Origin: Lucifuga dentata
Taxonomy: Eukaryota; Chordata; Actinopteri; Ophidiiformes; Bythitidae
Direction: 5' to 3'
DNA length: 64,000 nucleotides
Assembly: GCA_014773175.1 (NCBI GenBank)
Contig: VXCM01001566.1
Span: 1 to 64,000, forward strand
The notes beneath the pieces were generated by a model. It made no database searches. It saw only the letters and a program-made list of their open reading frames with translations, and was not told the DNA's origin. Both the position numbers and the translations under genes were made by a program. Of this stretch, positions 11,291-24,169 are shown one piece after another. Position 1 is the stretch's first letter. Each line of letters begins with the position of its first letter.

Positions 11291-12369
11291 TACTGTATAT
11301 ACACTCTATCTTGTGCAATGTTAAGAAATAATTTTAAACAATTCCTGTATCTTTCCCTGGATTTGGATCAGCACCAAAATTTAACGGGCCATGCCCCACC
11401 CTACCGGCAAAATGGGTTCTTGACTTTTTGAGTAATCCCTCTGACAACAAACAGATTCAGGTGAGAACATAAGCTATTGTGTAATAAGTGGGTTAAAAAG
11501 GAAATAATGGTTAGTTATTGGTTAGAGAATTAATTAGGAATGACTCATTAGGTAAGTGGTCAGTATGCAGACACACAATTAACACAGTTCAACACAGTAT
11601 TTAGCACCACAGTGCATAGCTCATTATATGTTCTATTGTCCTCAGAGTTATTGTACTAGTTAACTATTCAGCACATAAGCAGTTAGCTCCTGATTTGTTT
11701 GGTAACTGAGGGTTTTGTGTGTTTTCCTGTAAAGTGTTACTAAAGTGAATAAAAAAGGAGGAGCTGATGTTCAGTCAGCACAAATCACAGCGGAAGAGGA
11801 AAGGGTGGTTGGAGGAGATGGGTTTGGATTGGGGTGAGGGTGTGAGTGAGTGAGTGCAGGGTGGGGTGAGGGGGTGGAACATGGGTGGGGAGCACAGGAG
11901 TTGTTGTGACCACACGCCCTCACCCGTAGAGTGTGGCTTGGAGCCCAGACTAGACTATCCCGGGCCTGCCTGCCATGCTACGGAGAAACGGCCTGTACAG
12001 GAGTCAGGAACAGAACAGGGATCAAAATGCGACAGTGCCAGCTCCACCCTGTGAAAAAACAAACAAATTATTCTTGCTTATGACTAGCATAGCAGATATG
12101 TGTAAATTATGGAAATTTTAAAGCATAACAAATTATCCTGACCAATACACTATAAATGTGGAAAGGACCTAAAAAAACAAACTATCAAAATCAAGGACAT
12201 AAAATTAAATACCAATATTAAAACATGGATAAAACAATAAAACTGTTTTATAAAATATTTTAACAATTTTAAATTCCATGTTTTTCATGTTAAAAGAAAT
12301 CTGTAGCTGTGATTAAATCTTATTCTAGGTGTTTGTTTTTGAATTTTTTTTTACTTCATCTAAATAGCA

Positions 12370-12740
12370 TTTATCTCATCTCCATTCCCACCAACGGAGA
12401 CTGAGGTTTGTACAACCATGGTTTCTTTTGATGCCCAACTAAAGAAAACTCTCGGTCCTCTTTTATCCATTTCTGCCGCAGTTTGTGCGGCCAGCGGCTT
12501 CTCTTTCTCCCACCATTTAAAGCTGTGACACACGGCTTGGTTGAGCTGCGCGATGGGGCAAAGACACCCCCTAATTAATGGAGGCAATCTTGCAGCCCTC
12601 AACCAGCCTTACATTTCTTTTAATGAAAGGATTATCGCAGTGCATTAAGATGTATTTAACCTCCAGCACTAGCTCTGTTTCAATAAGCATTAAACAGACC
12701 ATTACATAGAGTGGGGGGCTCAATTAAAGCAGACAAAGGC
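12370..12740. promoter_or_regulatory. Candidate conserved non-coding element
   Basis: About 370 bp of repeat-free, mixed-composition sequence with TAATTAAT (about 12572), TTTAAAGCTGTGACAC and TTCAATAAGC motifs. An 80-codon minus-strand frame (12360-12602) has no recognisable domain. The enhancer reading is an inference. Confidence 0.25.
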
Positions 12741-13165
12741 CAATGTGCTGAATGAGGATTGAGGGGTGGTTCCAGGGAGCTGGGAGGGGGGATGCTGTTT
12801 GCATTTAGCATCTGCCCAAATAGCTCATAGTGAGCTGAAAGAGAAAGCAAACTGACTGGATGTAGCCTGCAGATGTACAGACACTGAGTGTTGATGCTTC
12901 ACCCTGGACAATGAAAAACATGAATATGAAAAAATACACATATACACATAACCTTTCTGCGATTGCTCTATCAGTATTCATTTGGATTTTTAATTTGTTT
13001 CCTGCTTCCAATGTGCGTGGTAAAGTGACATTGTTTTAAAAAGATGCATATAGTCTACCCACATTGGAAAACTGGAGCCAGAAATCTCTGAAATCTATTT
13101 TCTAGGTTGTGGATTTTACAAAACAATCAGCCACCACCATGCAGGCCTTGCCAGAGCCCCTGCTG

Positions 13166-13183
13166 AACAATGATGGTATTGTT
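13166..13183. promoter_or_regulatory. Palindromic SOX-type dimer site
   Basis: AACAAT, six bases, then ATTGTT form two SOX HMG-box cores in inverted orientation. This is the geometry known for SoxE dimer sites. It lies in a unique block at about 13110-13400. Confidence 0.35.
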
Positions 13184-14252
13184 CACTTGGAAAACAAAAC
13201 TGGCGTGGGCTGCTGCATTTATCAATTTTCTCTTTCTCTTTTCGCCCACCACTTGTTTGTCATGGCATGGCGAAGGCCCATTTTGGGCCCAGCAGGTTGT
13301 CCTGTGCGCATGGCATCACCTAAAATTAGTTCAAGTCAGCGGTGGCCTTTTTGCAGCTTTGCCACAGCGGATGTTTGCAGATCCAAAAAAACTGCTTTGT
13401 CTCACTCTCTTTTCATGTTTGAAATATTCCTTCTTCTATTGTTTTATTTTATAAAGAGAAAATTAAGTGTACAAATTACTGAATAAATGCAACATTTATG
13501 TGTGTGACAACCTAATAAAACTGTTAAATTGCCAAAATAAAACCTAAACAACATATATTAAATATAAAATACAAATGAAGAAATCACCTTGACATAACAG
13601 ACATGACAGCCTTGTCATGCACTTAAGTGTTAATTAGTTTTCAGATTTTCTGTTCACTCCCCATCTATCTTTTGATCATGAGTGTATTGAGAATGATGTG
13701 ACTCGGTGGTTAAATTCATTCTCTATCGCATGTCATTAGCCCCCACCCTCTGCAGGATGTGGAGGAGCAGTTTTTCTCAGGTTGTCTTCCATTGAGATGC
13801 TTAGCCTGAAACTACATTTCCAAAGTGTTTGTCAGGGTGCAGAACACACTACAGCGAATCAGGAACAGATGGATTTGCTCTTGGAGGAACAGACTGAACA
13901 TGGTGTGCCTTAAACGAGCACTATGAAACCATGGAACAAACCTTCAGGCCACATTACTGTACGCTTTAAAACCTTCAGCATTTACAGCAGCCTTCAGGCG
14001 CATTATGGTCTTCTGGCTGCAGCTACAGAAAATAAGACTGACAACTAAGGGAAAGTGAATTACAAAAGTTTAGATAATTCCAAGTCATTATAAATATCTC
14101 ATTTGATAGCACATTCATGCTGGTATTCAGATTAAACTTATTAGCAGTGAAGAAAACTTGTGGGAAAAAGTTCAAATGAAAAGTGATATTTACATATTAA
14201 CTAAACCATAATGTCTGATGGGATCAAAACCCATTTTCCGGGCTAAATGATT

Positions 14253-14275
14253 TGATTAGCTCAATAAGCTAATCA
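14253..14275. repeat. Short perfect inverted repeat
   Basis: TGATTAGCT, a 5-base loop, then AGCTAATCA. The arms double as homeodomain-like TAATC sites. Confidence 0.6.
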
Positions 14276-15292
14276 TATTTTGGACCTTTTGTAAAGAATT
14301 GCAAACAGTTTCACCCATTTGTACCTTGTGGGAAAATTAGTAATCATAAAAACTCAAAACTAAAATTTGACTATATTTATGATGACTACAAGGCACCCAA
14401 ATTGAGAGCTTTAGTTTTTCAAGAAATACTTAAGATCATTTTCTAAAATTCTTATATGTTGTGGGCACTAAAATGCATGGGGACAAATATTTAAACATTC
14501 ATTTTTTTCTGGCTGTTTACTTCTACTGATTTATATCCAGCTAAAACCAGCTTGTGATGGTTGCAGGGCTTCTTTTTACTGTCTGAGCTGGTCTTAGATT
14601 ACTATAAATTGGTATCAAATGCTCATCCTTTTTGATCTACGAGCATCAGTGATTTAATTTAATATCTTGCCTTGATGCAGATCTGTCATACTATATATAT
14701 CATGATCCGAGGTTGCTAACTAAGGGAGGCAAGCATGTCATACTAATAATGTTCTTCTTTAGGAAGAAGGATAAAAATCAGAACCCACGAGGCCCACTGA
14801 TCAATGTCATGCATATATGTAAGGTAACAAAAACTCAGCATACTGCAACAGTCCTGGATCAAGACTTTGTACTGAATCAGATCAGCTGTTCTTGTCAAAT
14901 CTAGCTCACACAATCAAAATCCAAAACACAATATACACCCAGTGCAGAAGCTACTGTTTAAGCTGTTGTGTCTTGCAAATTGAGATAGCCATGATCTTAG
15001 TTCATTGCATGTCACACTGTTGAGTATCTGTGTCAGACTCTATATTAACTTTGATGCATGTATGCATGCAGAGAATCTACAGTACCTGAATGATTTCTGC
15101 ATGACTAATGTCGAGAAATGACCTATAATGTAGCTTGGAAACATAACTACCTAAAACTTGAAAATAATGCAAAGGGAAATCTTGTACCATTCATGGTGTG
15201 CACTGCCATATTTTGTGAGGTCAGATGTGTTTATGTCAGATAAGTTGAGCATGGAGAATCTTGCTCAAGTTTCAGACTCGGCATTCTAACTT

Positions 15293-15505
15293 CACTGTAA
15301 AATGTGACAAGCTGATCTTACTTAAAAAAAAATCTAGGAAACCGATTGCCTTGAAAAAGGTAAGTAAATATAACTGTTAGTCTTAAGTTATGTTTACTTT
15401 ATGTCTACTTGAACTTAAGACTAGTTATATTTACTTACCCTTTTCAAGGCAATCAGTTTCCTAGATTTTTTTTAAAGTAAGATCAACTTGCCACATTTTA
15501 CAGTG
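15293..15505. mobile_element. Foldback MITE (long terminal inverted repeats)
   Basis: The left arm (15293-15389) and right arm (15412-15505) are near-perfect reverse complements about 94-97 bp long, with a 22-base loop. They differ by a 3-base indel and a few substitutions. The ends read CACTGTAAAA and TTTTACAGTG. There is no coding capacity. It is flanked by TT on both sides; no longer target-site duplication is visible. The superfamily is not assigned. Confidence 0.85.
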
Positions 15506-16434
15506 TTGGTTGAATGACCATTCCATCTCACTTTTCTGTGTTGGAGGTCTGGTTTTTTCTAGGTTCCGAGCACAATGGATTGCAGGATTAATGACCAGTT
15601 TTAATTGGAAAAGAAGCAGTTGGGTACCTTGGCTACTACAGTTAGTGGCTATTAATGCTTAAAACATTTTTTAAGCTTTTTATTTTCATTTATAACATTG
15701 CTACCCTTCCAGCCTTTATCACCTCCCATATTCCTACACTTTTGAGGAGCTCTTAAAAAAATGGGATTTTAGAGGAAGGTTTTCAAACATAGTACATTCA
15801 GCCTTTTAAGGAAGTAGCTGGGAGAGTGCTAAGACTGGTAAATACACTCCTGCTGTGTACTTTGCACCCTGGTCTCAGCTCTCTCAGAGGTATCCCTGGC
15901 CTGTTGATCATGTGAGGGAATGAGAGAGAATAGACTGATAGAAAAAGAGGAGAGAACATATGAGAAGAGAGAGAGAGTTGGCGAGGGAGAAAAGGCGGTA
16001 GGTGTAAAACGAAGAGATGAGTAACAAGGGGAGACACACCTTGTGTCATGTTGGATGCTGTAGAATCAGAGTTCACAGCTTCTGTCCTCAAATTTCCTTT
16101 ATCAGTCATCCCTGTCTGTTTCTGAGAAAACTCTCTCTAAAAGTCCTATGATTTAGTGTGAAAACCAGTGACCTGGTAAGCAGAGTGCTAGCTGTGTTCA
16201 CTTTGTGAATGCGCAAAGGTCTCTTCTACATGCGTGTGGTCACATAATTTCTGAGGATGATGCATGCATGTGTATGCATATGAGCACATGTAGATGCAGT
16301 ATGACTACCTACTTAATTGTGGAAACTTATCCCACCAGCACTTCCCAAAACATTTTGACAGATGCATAACTCATCAAACAACAAAGTTTCAAAGCCAATT
16401 ATAAAGCCCAAACTTTGCAGTTACATGCAGTTAC

Positions 16435-16469
16435 AGCAATTAGGAGCCATTGAATGGCTCCTAATTGCT
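16435..16469. repeat. Perfect hairpin, 17-bp arms and 1-nt loop
   Basis: The left arm AGCAATTAGGAGCCATT and its exact reverse complement are separated by a single G (16452). The sequence could extrude as a cruciform or arise from a templated foldback mutation. Confidence 0.9.
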
Positions 16470-16584
16470 ACATCTATCCTAGATTGCCTTGATTACATGC
16501 TCAACTGCTCCTCATCATCTCCCCCTATGACAGAATCTTTAGCCACTGTCAGATTGTCTTCTTTAGCTTCCTGTTTTGCTGAAC

Positions 16585-16652
16585 TTTTTTTTTGTTTTGT
16601 TTTGTTTTTTTGTTGTTTTTTTTTTTTTTTTTTTNTTTTTTTTTTTTTTTTT
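16585..16652. repeat. T-rich homopolymer tract with N
   Basis: TTTTG/TTTTTG units run into pure T with an N at 16635. Confidence 0.9.
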
Positions 16653-17911
16653 GTCAACCCAAACTGATAATCTGTTGTCTTTCTGCTGAGTTTCCACGCC
16701 CATTGCATTTCGCATTCATCGGCCTGCAGCCTGTTTTCTCCAGCCATCTCCTGTCATCTATACTATCAGGACCCTCCTCAACTCCTCTCATTTAACCCGT
16801 GTAAGATATCAATAGATTAAAATGTTGTGTACCTACATGTGAAAAAAGAAAGGTGTAAATATTTTACGGCTGAGCAACAACTGAGAAGCAAATAAAAGCT
16901 AAAATGATTGATTTGATTTTGGATCTATTTTAGGTCAAAGTCTTGTCTTCAGAGGCCATATAAAAATCGATTAAACATACATCATAAAAACACTTCATAA
17001 TCAGCATTACAATTTTTCAGCCATACTTACACACGCGCGCACACACACAATATATTGCAATGAATTACATAGTTTAATAGTCACATTAATTAATAAATGA
17101 CTGCCCATTCAATGTAAAATAGGCTAGTCTAACATTGATTTTAGGTATTAAGCAATAGTTTTTGATATCAGTGTGAAATACAGCATATTTAATGAGGCTG
17201 AGTTTATTAAGAGATGAATTAGGACAAGACTCTGCACCAGGTAAGATGCTCACCCCAGTAAAACAACGTGAATCATAATCATCACACACTCAGACATGCA
17301 GTAATATCATAAAGATAGAGTACTGCAGGTATGAGGAACTGTGTGTACATTATGTTGTCACATTTCAATTTGGTTAAGAGAATCAAGTCATGCTTGCTAA
17401 AGAGGTCTTTATGTATTTCACCAAAAAAAAAAAAAAATGTCTCATGAACTTCAACAAAGCTGACTGACTTTCTATTGTGTCACTGTGCTGAACTGTAACA
17501 AAGTTGAAATGGCCCAAGCCAAGAGTGGAAGGCCTCAGCTGTGGCTGAGTGGAGCCAAAGCGTGGTGAAGGCCTTTACTGGGGTGACGAGAGCAGGGAGC
17601 ACAGAGCCAGTGCATGTTAGCTAGCTAGAGCGTTTGGTAAAAGTGCAGACAGCTTGGGAGGTGCTAATGAATGCTGGGCATTGGTAACCGTACTGTACCC
17701 AGGCTCTGGGCGCAGCCTGGCAGCCTCCTGTCCCTCCTGCCCGTGCGAAATGTGAAAGATCAACCGGTTGGAGGGAGCAGACGGGAGCAAACACACACTT
17801 GAGTGCACATACACTTGTTCACATGCACATACACAAGCGTGCACATGGACATAAATACACACATCGCTACGCATACACATGTACAGTATACACGGATTCA
17901 CAGACAAATAC

Positions 17912-17936
17912 TCACACGCACACACACACACGCACG

Positions 17937-17977
<41 letters not shown>
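17912..17977. repeat. (CA)n microsatellite
   Basis: A CA run with CG-containing interruptions near the left end. Confidence 0.95.
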
Positions 17978-17979
<2 letters not shown>

Positions 17980-19439
17980 AGGCCTGGCTCACTGTGGTAT
18001 CACATCATGAGGGCTCCAGCCAGGCCAAGCCATGAGGGCTCAGCTGAGATGATTCAAGACTCCCCGCTGGGTCTTCAGTCAATCAGCCAGGTGGAGCTCC
18101 AAGCTAGAATGAGAGCAGAACTTCAACACTCCACGCTACAGCTTTAATATGGAAGTGAATAAACTAAGTCAGTGGCAAATTACTTATTTATTCAAAAAAA
18201 AAACTTGCTATAATTACAAGACAACTTACTTTTCAGAGTAACAATTTACTTTGTTTTGATGATTTTGCCTTAGAAGCTTATTTAAATACTGGAAAATTAG
18301 TAATTAAAATACTTTACTTTCCATTTACACATCAACTAAATATGATAAGAATAGACATGCAAGAAAATATAATATATCAATAAATTTACTACTTAGGCAT
18401 AAGGAAAACGAATGCAGGTTTGAGACATTTACTCCCAGCACTTTCTAAAGGTCCTGATGTGACATGTTGGAAAACGCTAATGAACAGTCTGTCTATTGTC
18501 ATCTCGTTTTATTATCATTTACTGTTTTAAAACCCTCTATTTATTTGATAGACAAATATTAAATTACAAAAAGAAATTATTTATAGATGTAATTGTATCA
18601 TTGATTTTCTTCCTTATCAAAATTGCAGACTGGTTTCAAGCCAGATTCACAATACACAACTTGCGTGGACATGTAGTTATCAGAAGTCTATCATGCCGAT
18701 AAGACTTCTATGATAGTAGAGTAAAAAGAACATAGAATACATAAAAAATGCATAAAACAAACCAGTGTATTGGCACAGGGATAGTGTCTGCTATAACATC
18801 CAAGACAAAAGAACTGCAACATGTCAAAAAGAATGAGAGAACTAATAGTTTCTCTTATCCTCCTTAATATATGACAAAATGCTCCCAGTAGATAAGCTGA
18901 ATTTTAAAATGCTGGAAAGTTGTGTTAAAGATTTGCTCAGCCTCCTGTGGTGACCCAGCTGTAAAGGGATCACAAAGAAAACTGTGAACTCCTATCAGGA
19001 ATAGATTCTGATAATGGACAGATCAGCAGCTCAGAGTCTTGTCTTGTGTTGACAACCTGGCATGAAGGCTCTGTGAATAATACCCAGCTGTATAAGATGA
19101 ATCATATTTATCATTTTTACTTATGAATATTCATCAATTTATGTTTTGCATATAGCTTATCGAAATGGAAATGGCTGAGGATTTCAGAATCATGATCTGT
19201 GCCTTACCATCTGTAGTGTCTCCATATTAATATTAGAAATGGGACATAACATTTGAAAGACTTTTTAGCATGAAAAGTAGCAGTAATGAAATGATGTGAT
19301 GTAGTTAAACTTACTGCAGGCAACTTATGTTGCTAAAAATTACCGCATTATCAAGTTTCAAAGTCTCACTCCCACCTGACTTAGGCATAAAATTTAATAC
19401 CTCTGATTTTCTCCCTCAGCTTTCTTCCGCACAGAAACA

Positions 19440-19580
19440 GGCATTCTTGAGTAAGTTGAGTCTCATTAAATGCTCTTTGCGAGTTGTCTGGAGATGTATC
19501 TATTCATTAGCTTCAAAAGGGTGTCATGTGTATGAATTATGCTAACAGGATCTAATTAGCAGATGCAAATGAGGTTAGTC
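19440..19580. promoter_or_regulatory. Candidate enhancer with homeodomain, E-box and octamer motifs
   Basis: TAATTA (19553-19558), E-box CAGATG (19560-19565) and a perfect POU octamer ATGCAAAT (19563-19570) overlap or abut within 18 bases in unique sequence. POU and homeodomain factors are known early embryonic regulators. Target and activity are inferred. Confidence 0.35.
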
Positions 19581-19646
19581 AAAATTGTACTGAAAAGACA
19601 GAAGAAAAGCTCCATGGGATAGTTGGAGCACGACAGCTCACCAACC

Positions 19647-19669
19647 GCCCCCACGCTGGGCACCAAATG
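19647..19669 (-). mobile_element. Possible LTR-retroelement primer-binding site and LTR edge
   Basis: Read on the minus strand, 19647-19665 gives TGGTGCCCAGCGTGGGGGC, close to a tRNA-Lys primer-binding site. Two bases further on lies a CA-type LTR end (TGTGATGG on the + strand from 19668). No second LTR, gag or pol fragment was recognised, so this is a degraded remnant at best. Confidence 0.3.
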
Positions 19670-19945
19670 TGATGGTTCGCCCCTGCTGCTGCTCTATACA
19701 GGAGGCAGGACTGAACCATAAACACAGAAGTGGGGAGGACAGCTGTTCAGAGGAGTTCTTATCAAACTCACTTCTGTTTCACTTCAAAAAGCCTCTCAGA
19801 AGATAAATCTAGACCAGAGATCTCTTAACACGGAATTCATGTTAGCCTAATGTCATTTCACGATTCAGGATGAAGATCCACTCACACGGTGCAGCCCAAA
19901 GCCAAAAGTTATCTGCCTCCAGCTCCTCACACCTTATCTCCCCTG

Positions 19946-19946
<1 letters not shown>

Positions 19947-19989
<43 letters not shown>
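19947..19989. repeat. (AC)n microsatellite
   Basis: About 21 AC units. Confidence 0.95.
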
Positions 19990-19991
<2 letters not shown>

Positions 19992-20964
19992 CATGGACAC
20001 ACACAAACAGCAACATGAATCCCCCTCCATGTCGCACAGAAACAAGTTACACAACCAGCTGATGGAACTCCAGAATCCGGCGTGAAGAGGACTCACCAAT
20101 ATCAGCCGCCTACAAGCTCCTGCCATTCTGACATCAGTGGCCCCAGACTGTGGAGAAGCTGGCAGGACTTGGGGAGCATGCCTTCTGGCCTCGGCAGGGA
20201 GGAAGGCCAGCAGGCTGCGGCATCTCACACACACGTACACACACTTCACTGCAGTAAGAGTCATGACAAAGCTGGCTCACATACACATAGGGGTAGAGGG
20301 TGGGGGCACGGACCAGTGACCCTCTCTATGGAAAGAATCAGGAAGCTACAACGAGAAAAGAGCAGAGTGTTGTTATTTGGCATAAGTCTGATAATGCCTG
20401 TTTACGCTTGTGCTGACCCTCAAATGTGGACATGTTGGCTGTGCCAACCCTGGCAGAATGTTAGGAGGGAGGAAAGAGAACTGGAGTAGGTTTCAGGTCA
20501 GGTTACTAAATGACAAAATGTCAGGTTCATTTATCTGTTTGATCTTATCAAGGGTTTGACTGACTTGTCGACTAGTCAACAACTAAAACTACTTGTTAAC
20601 GCTCTGGCCTGTAATCAGCTACTCATGGCCAATATGATTTTCATCATCACCAGCATCACCAGATTTCCAGCTGTTAACTGGCATGTTTATATATTTATGT
20701 AAATATATGTTTCTCCAGCTTTGGAATATTGCTGCAATGTTATTATAAAAGTGTATATTTCACATTGCAAAGTGTTGAAGAATTAGTGCTATCAAAACAT
20801 GCTGGACCTAACAACTTTTTCCATGCTTTATACACAAATGGCTTGATGATGACTAGCTAACTCGTAAATTATTCAAATCAATAGTAAAAATCAGTAACTC
20901 ACAATTTTGTCTAATCTGATACAGTACTATAATAGTAAGTCAAAGAATGCTGAGATACTGTAAA

Positions 20965-20993
20965 TTATTATTAGTATTGTTATTATTATTATT

Positions 20994-21033
<40 letters not shown>

Positions 21034-21034
21034 T
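20965..21034. repeat. (ATT)n/(AAT)n inverted trinucleotide repeat
   Basis: An ATT-type repeat switches to an ATA/AAT repeat at about 20996. The two halves are therefore reverse complements and can fold on each other. Confidence 0.9.
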
Positions 21035-21430
21035 ATTGATCCAAGGTAACAATTGGATTATAACTACATAGAACATATAATGATGCAATAAAACTTGGAT
21101 ATAAGAGATTATTTGTGAATTTGTCTGCTTTTTTAACTTTTCTGTGCATCATGTCCTACCTGATATTATCTGAATTGTGATGATGAGGAAACTCTTGTGA
21201 TACTCCATGCAGTAATACATATAATGAGTTTTTCAATCCTGTCATTGCAAATATATGTTGTTTGGACAAAGATTCTTCAAACACACAAAACTTTACTTGA
21301 ATCTCTGAAGCAGATCCATAAATTTACAAAGATACCAAATATGTCAGTCTGAATTTTAGGGTCGTGTATCTTAAATGATGCTCAAGATACGTAGAATATC
21401 CAGATTTGATGTAAGGGTGCAGCCATACTT

Positions 21431-21486
21431 AAAAAAAAAAACAAACAAACAAAAAAAAAAAAAAAAANAAAAAAAAAAAAAAAAAC
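21431..21486. repeat. Poly-A tract with N
   Basis: An A homopolymer with AAAC interruptions and an N at 21467. Confidence 0.9.
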
Positions 21487-22074
21487 CAAAAACATATATT
21501 TAGCTTCAATATGTCTCTCGAATGTAGCATTGGTAGTTTCAATAAAGCCTTGAAACAAACATTCTGATATGTATGAGGGAAATCGGGATTTATAGCGTCA
21601 CAATCAGTGAAATGTTCCGTGATTGTCACAGAGCTCAGAGTGCAGCATTACATTCAGAACTTGATGGGATTCAGTGTCTTGCTCATGGACCCTCAGCAGG
21701 GGACACTACCGAAAGGCAGAATGAGCACATTTTTTCGATCACCTCCTGGATCTTCTCCTTCATCATATTAACAAAGTTTAAAGTCACTTTTCAGATGAGA
21801 ACATTATTCTGCAAGTACAATGCAACCATTGATAAATCATAAATTGTTACATTGCTAGATTTTGTTACGAAAGGAATAATTAATTGTAATGTTGATAATA
21901 ATGACCTATGTCATATAAAATGACATATAAAATATTTGAGGTTTGCAAGTTCCTCTGGCTGACAGCTTGACATGTGTAGTAACTAATATGTTGCTGTGCT
22001 AAAAAATATGATCTAAAGGCAAAAATACTGTGTAATCATATGCAAATCAAAGTGGAGGTTTATAGACAGAACAG

Positions 22075-22124
22075 ACACACACGCACACACACACACACAC
22101 AACAAACAACCAAATCTCTCACTN

Positions 22125-22181
<57 letters not shown>
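22075..22181. repeat. (CA)n microsatellite with N
   Basis: Two CA blocks (about 22075-22100 and 22126-22181) are separated by unique sequence and a single N near 22124. Confidence 0.95.
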
Positions 22182-22185
<4 letters not shown>

Positions 22186-22592
22186 AGAAATGTTTTTAAA
22201 ATGGAAAACAAAGAGAGCAGGACAATGAACATTTTGTGGTTTTGATAACCAACATTGGTGCTCACTCATCACCCCCAGCATTTACAGCTATAATCCGACC
22301 AGGTCTGAAATACACATGCTAAATGATAAGGCTTGTGTTACTATAATTTCAGCTTTAAATACAATCTCTTCTAAGTGATTTTTAAATTAGATTCAGTGAA
22401 ATCCAGTAGGTAAAGTGAAACAGAAAATAGCTTTTCGACAGCGAGTGAAGACCACCCACTCACATCCTCTGCAGCTCTGAGTGACTCACTGTCAACCACC
22501 AGTAACCACTCAGGTGAAGTAAACCACACGTCCCCCCACACCTACATGAAAAACAAAATTACAAATGTCAAAGTTCTCAAGGGTCAACACTG

Positions 22593-22626
22593 ATTTTTTT
22601 TTTTTTTTTNTTTTTTTTTTTTTTTT
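22593..22626. repeat. Poly-T tract with N
   Basis: A T homopolymer containing one N near 22610. Confidence 0.9.
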
Positions 22627-23039
22627 ACTGCTGTAGAAACAGAAAATAACAAGTCTTCTTGTCCTGTGTGCTCTGCTTCTCAAAGAATGTTTTTCTTTTA
22701 GTCCTAAAAATGCTTGTAGCCTTATTTATCCATGCATACATAAACACAGCTGTGCATATCAGGCATCAATGCATGTTCATGCAACTTTGATTACTCTTCC
22801 TATCCAGAAACATTTCTCTGTAGGCAAATGTCAACTCCCAAAAACCCAACAATGAACATAATTGCATTATCACAAGATGTGAAAACAAAGCAAAAGCGTT
22901 TTCTTCTTTGTTCGTTTTGACTGCAGCAGATCCCCTGTCTTCACACCTCCCACATTGGTTTAACGTGTCGCATTGTCCCCCACACAGCTATACACATACA
23001 CACACAGATACACAGCAGAAACACAGATACACACATATA

Positions 23040-23350
23040 TATGGAGAGCACATCAGCCTGGGGCTCCCCTTTTCGTCTGCCTCTGTATGAAAGGTGTGAT
23101 CATTAGTTGTGCTGGTGAGGAGGTGGGGGACGTTCTTTAACCAGGGGGTGGAAGGCATTAGGCTGGTGTGTCCTCATCACATGTTAAATGGAAGTTTGGC
23201 ATCATTGGGGATCCCCTTGATGCGTCCATCAGAGCTGTGAAGGACAGTTACCCTGTGCTTTTAAGTGGGTTTTACAAACCCACAGGCAGGTGGCTAAGGC
23301 GGCAGGGACACTTTTGAAGTCCCTGGTCTGTCACACATTTATCATCCTCC
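23040..23350. promoter_or_regulatory. Candidate regulatory block with T-box site
   Basis: Unique GC-balanced sequence contains AGGTGTGA at 23092-23099, followed by CATTAG and GGTGTGTC. A second T-box octamer, TCACACCT, lies just upstream at 22941-22948. It is inferred from motifs. Confidence 0.3.
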
Positions 23351-24169
23351 TGTTTTTCTCTCCAGACTCTTATATAAAGCAAAAATGCCTTTAAAATAAT
23401 ACTGACTTCACTAATTAAGCAAATACACAGCTAATACCACTGTCACTCTACGGTGAGACAGGGTGGTTAAAGGTTTCGATTGATTAATTTCCATGAAATC
23501 ATTTAATGCATCTGCTTTTGACTGTTTCAATCTTACTTTGTGGGGGTGATTACAGATTACTCAACTTCAGACATATAAGCTCCTGTTCATTTTGTTCAGC
23601 ATGAATGTACATAAAGGGAAGAATAGCTGAACATTAGTCAGAAGAATAGCAAACATTTTGCAGGAGCTTCAGTAGCTTATCATACACCAGATTTTTGAAA
23701 TGGAGTCTGGACCATTAACACTAGGTTTAAGTCCAGCATGTCTTGGCTGGTCTGTTCTATCAAGGTCTAAAACCATCAGATGAACCTCGAAACAAGCGCT
23801 CTCCTTGTCAGACAGAATGTTTGGTCCATGTGTCTAGACCTCCACCATATCTGACCCGCCAGCACAGAAGGACACGCAAACACTTGACAGACGATCATAA
23901 GGAACAAATACAGGCAGGCTCCTTCCCTTCACCATGTGACTTGGATATGCATGCTCACTGCTGTTCGTAATTTCTTATCATTGACACCCACCCCTCCACA
24001 TCCACATATACACTTGTCAAATATGACACCTCTACCCACAAGCAAAAGACCAGGTTCTCAACCCTGTTTCTGAGAAGCCTGAATAAACTGTCCCACCTAC
24101 TTTATTTATGAGCCCTACATGGACGGGCCTTCTCTTACACATAAAAATTGGCTGCTTGCTCTCAGTCTT

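Larger units (their letters stand above)
3862..15292. other. Gene desert, middle part
   Basis: I find no gene here. The stretch holds CA/GT, GA, ATCC and T-run repeats, an hAT-type fragment near 6440-6545, a false tandem duplication around the N at 6929, and candidate regulatory blocks at about 5160-5410, 6640-6830, 8640-8890, 9830-9935, 12370-12740 and 13110-13400. The remainder is AT-rich unique sequence with no recognisable feature. Confidence 0.6.
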
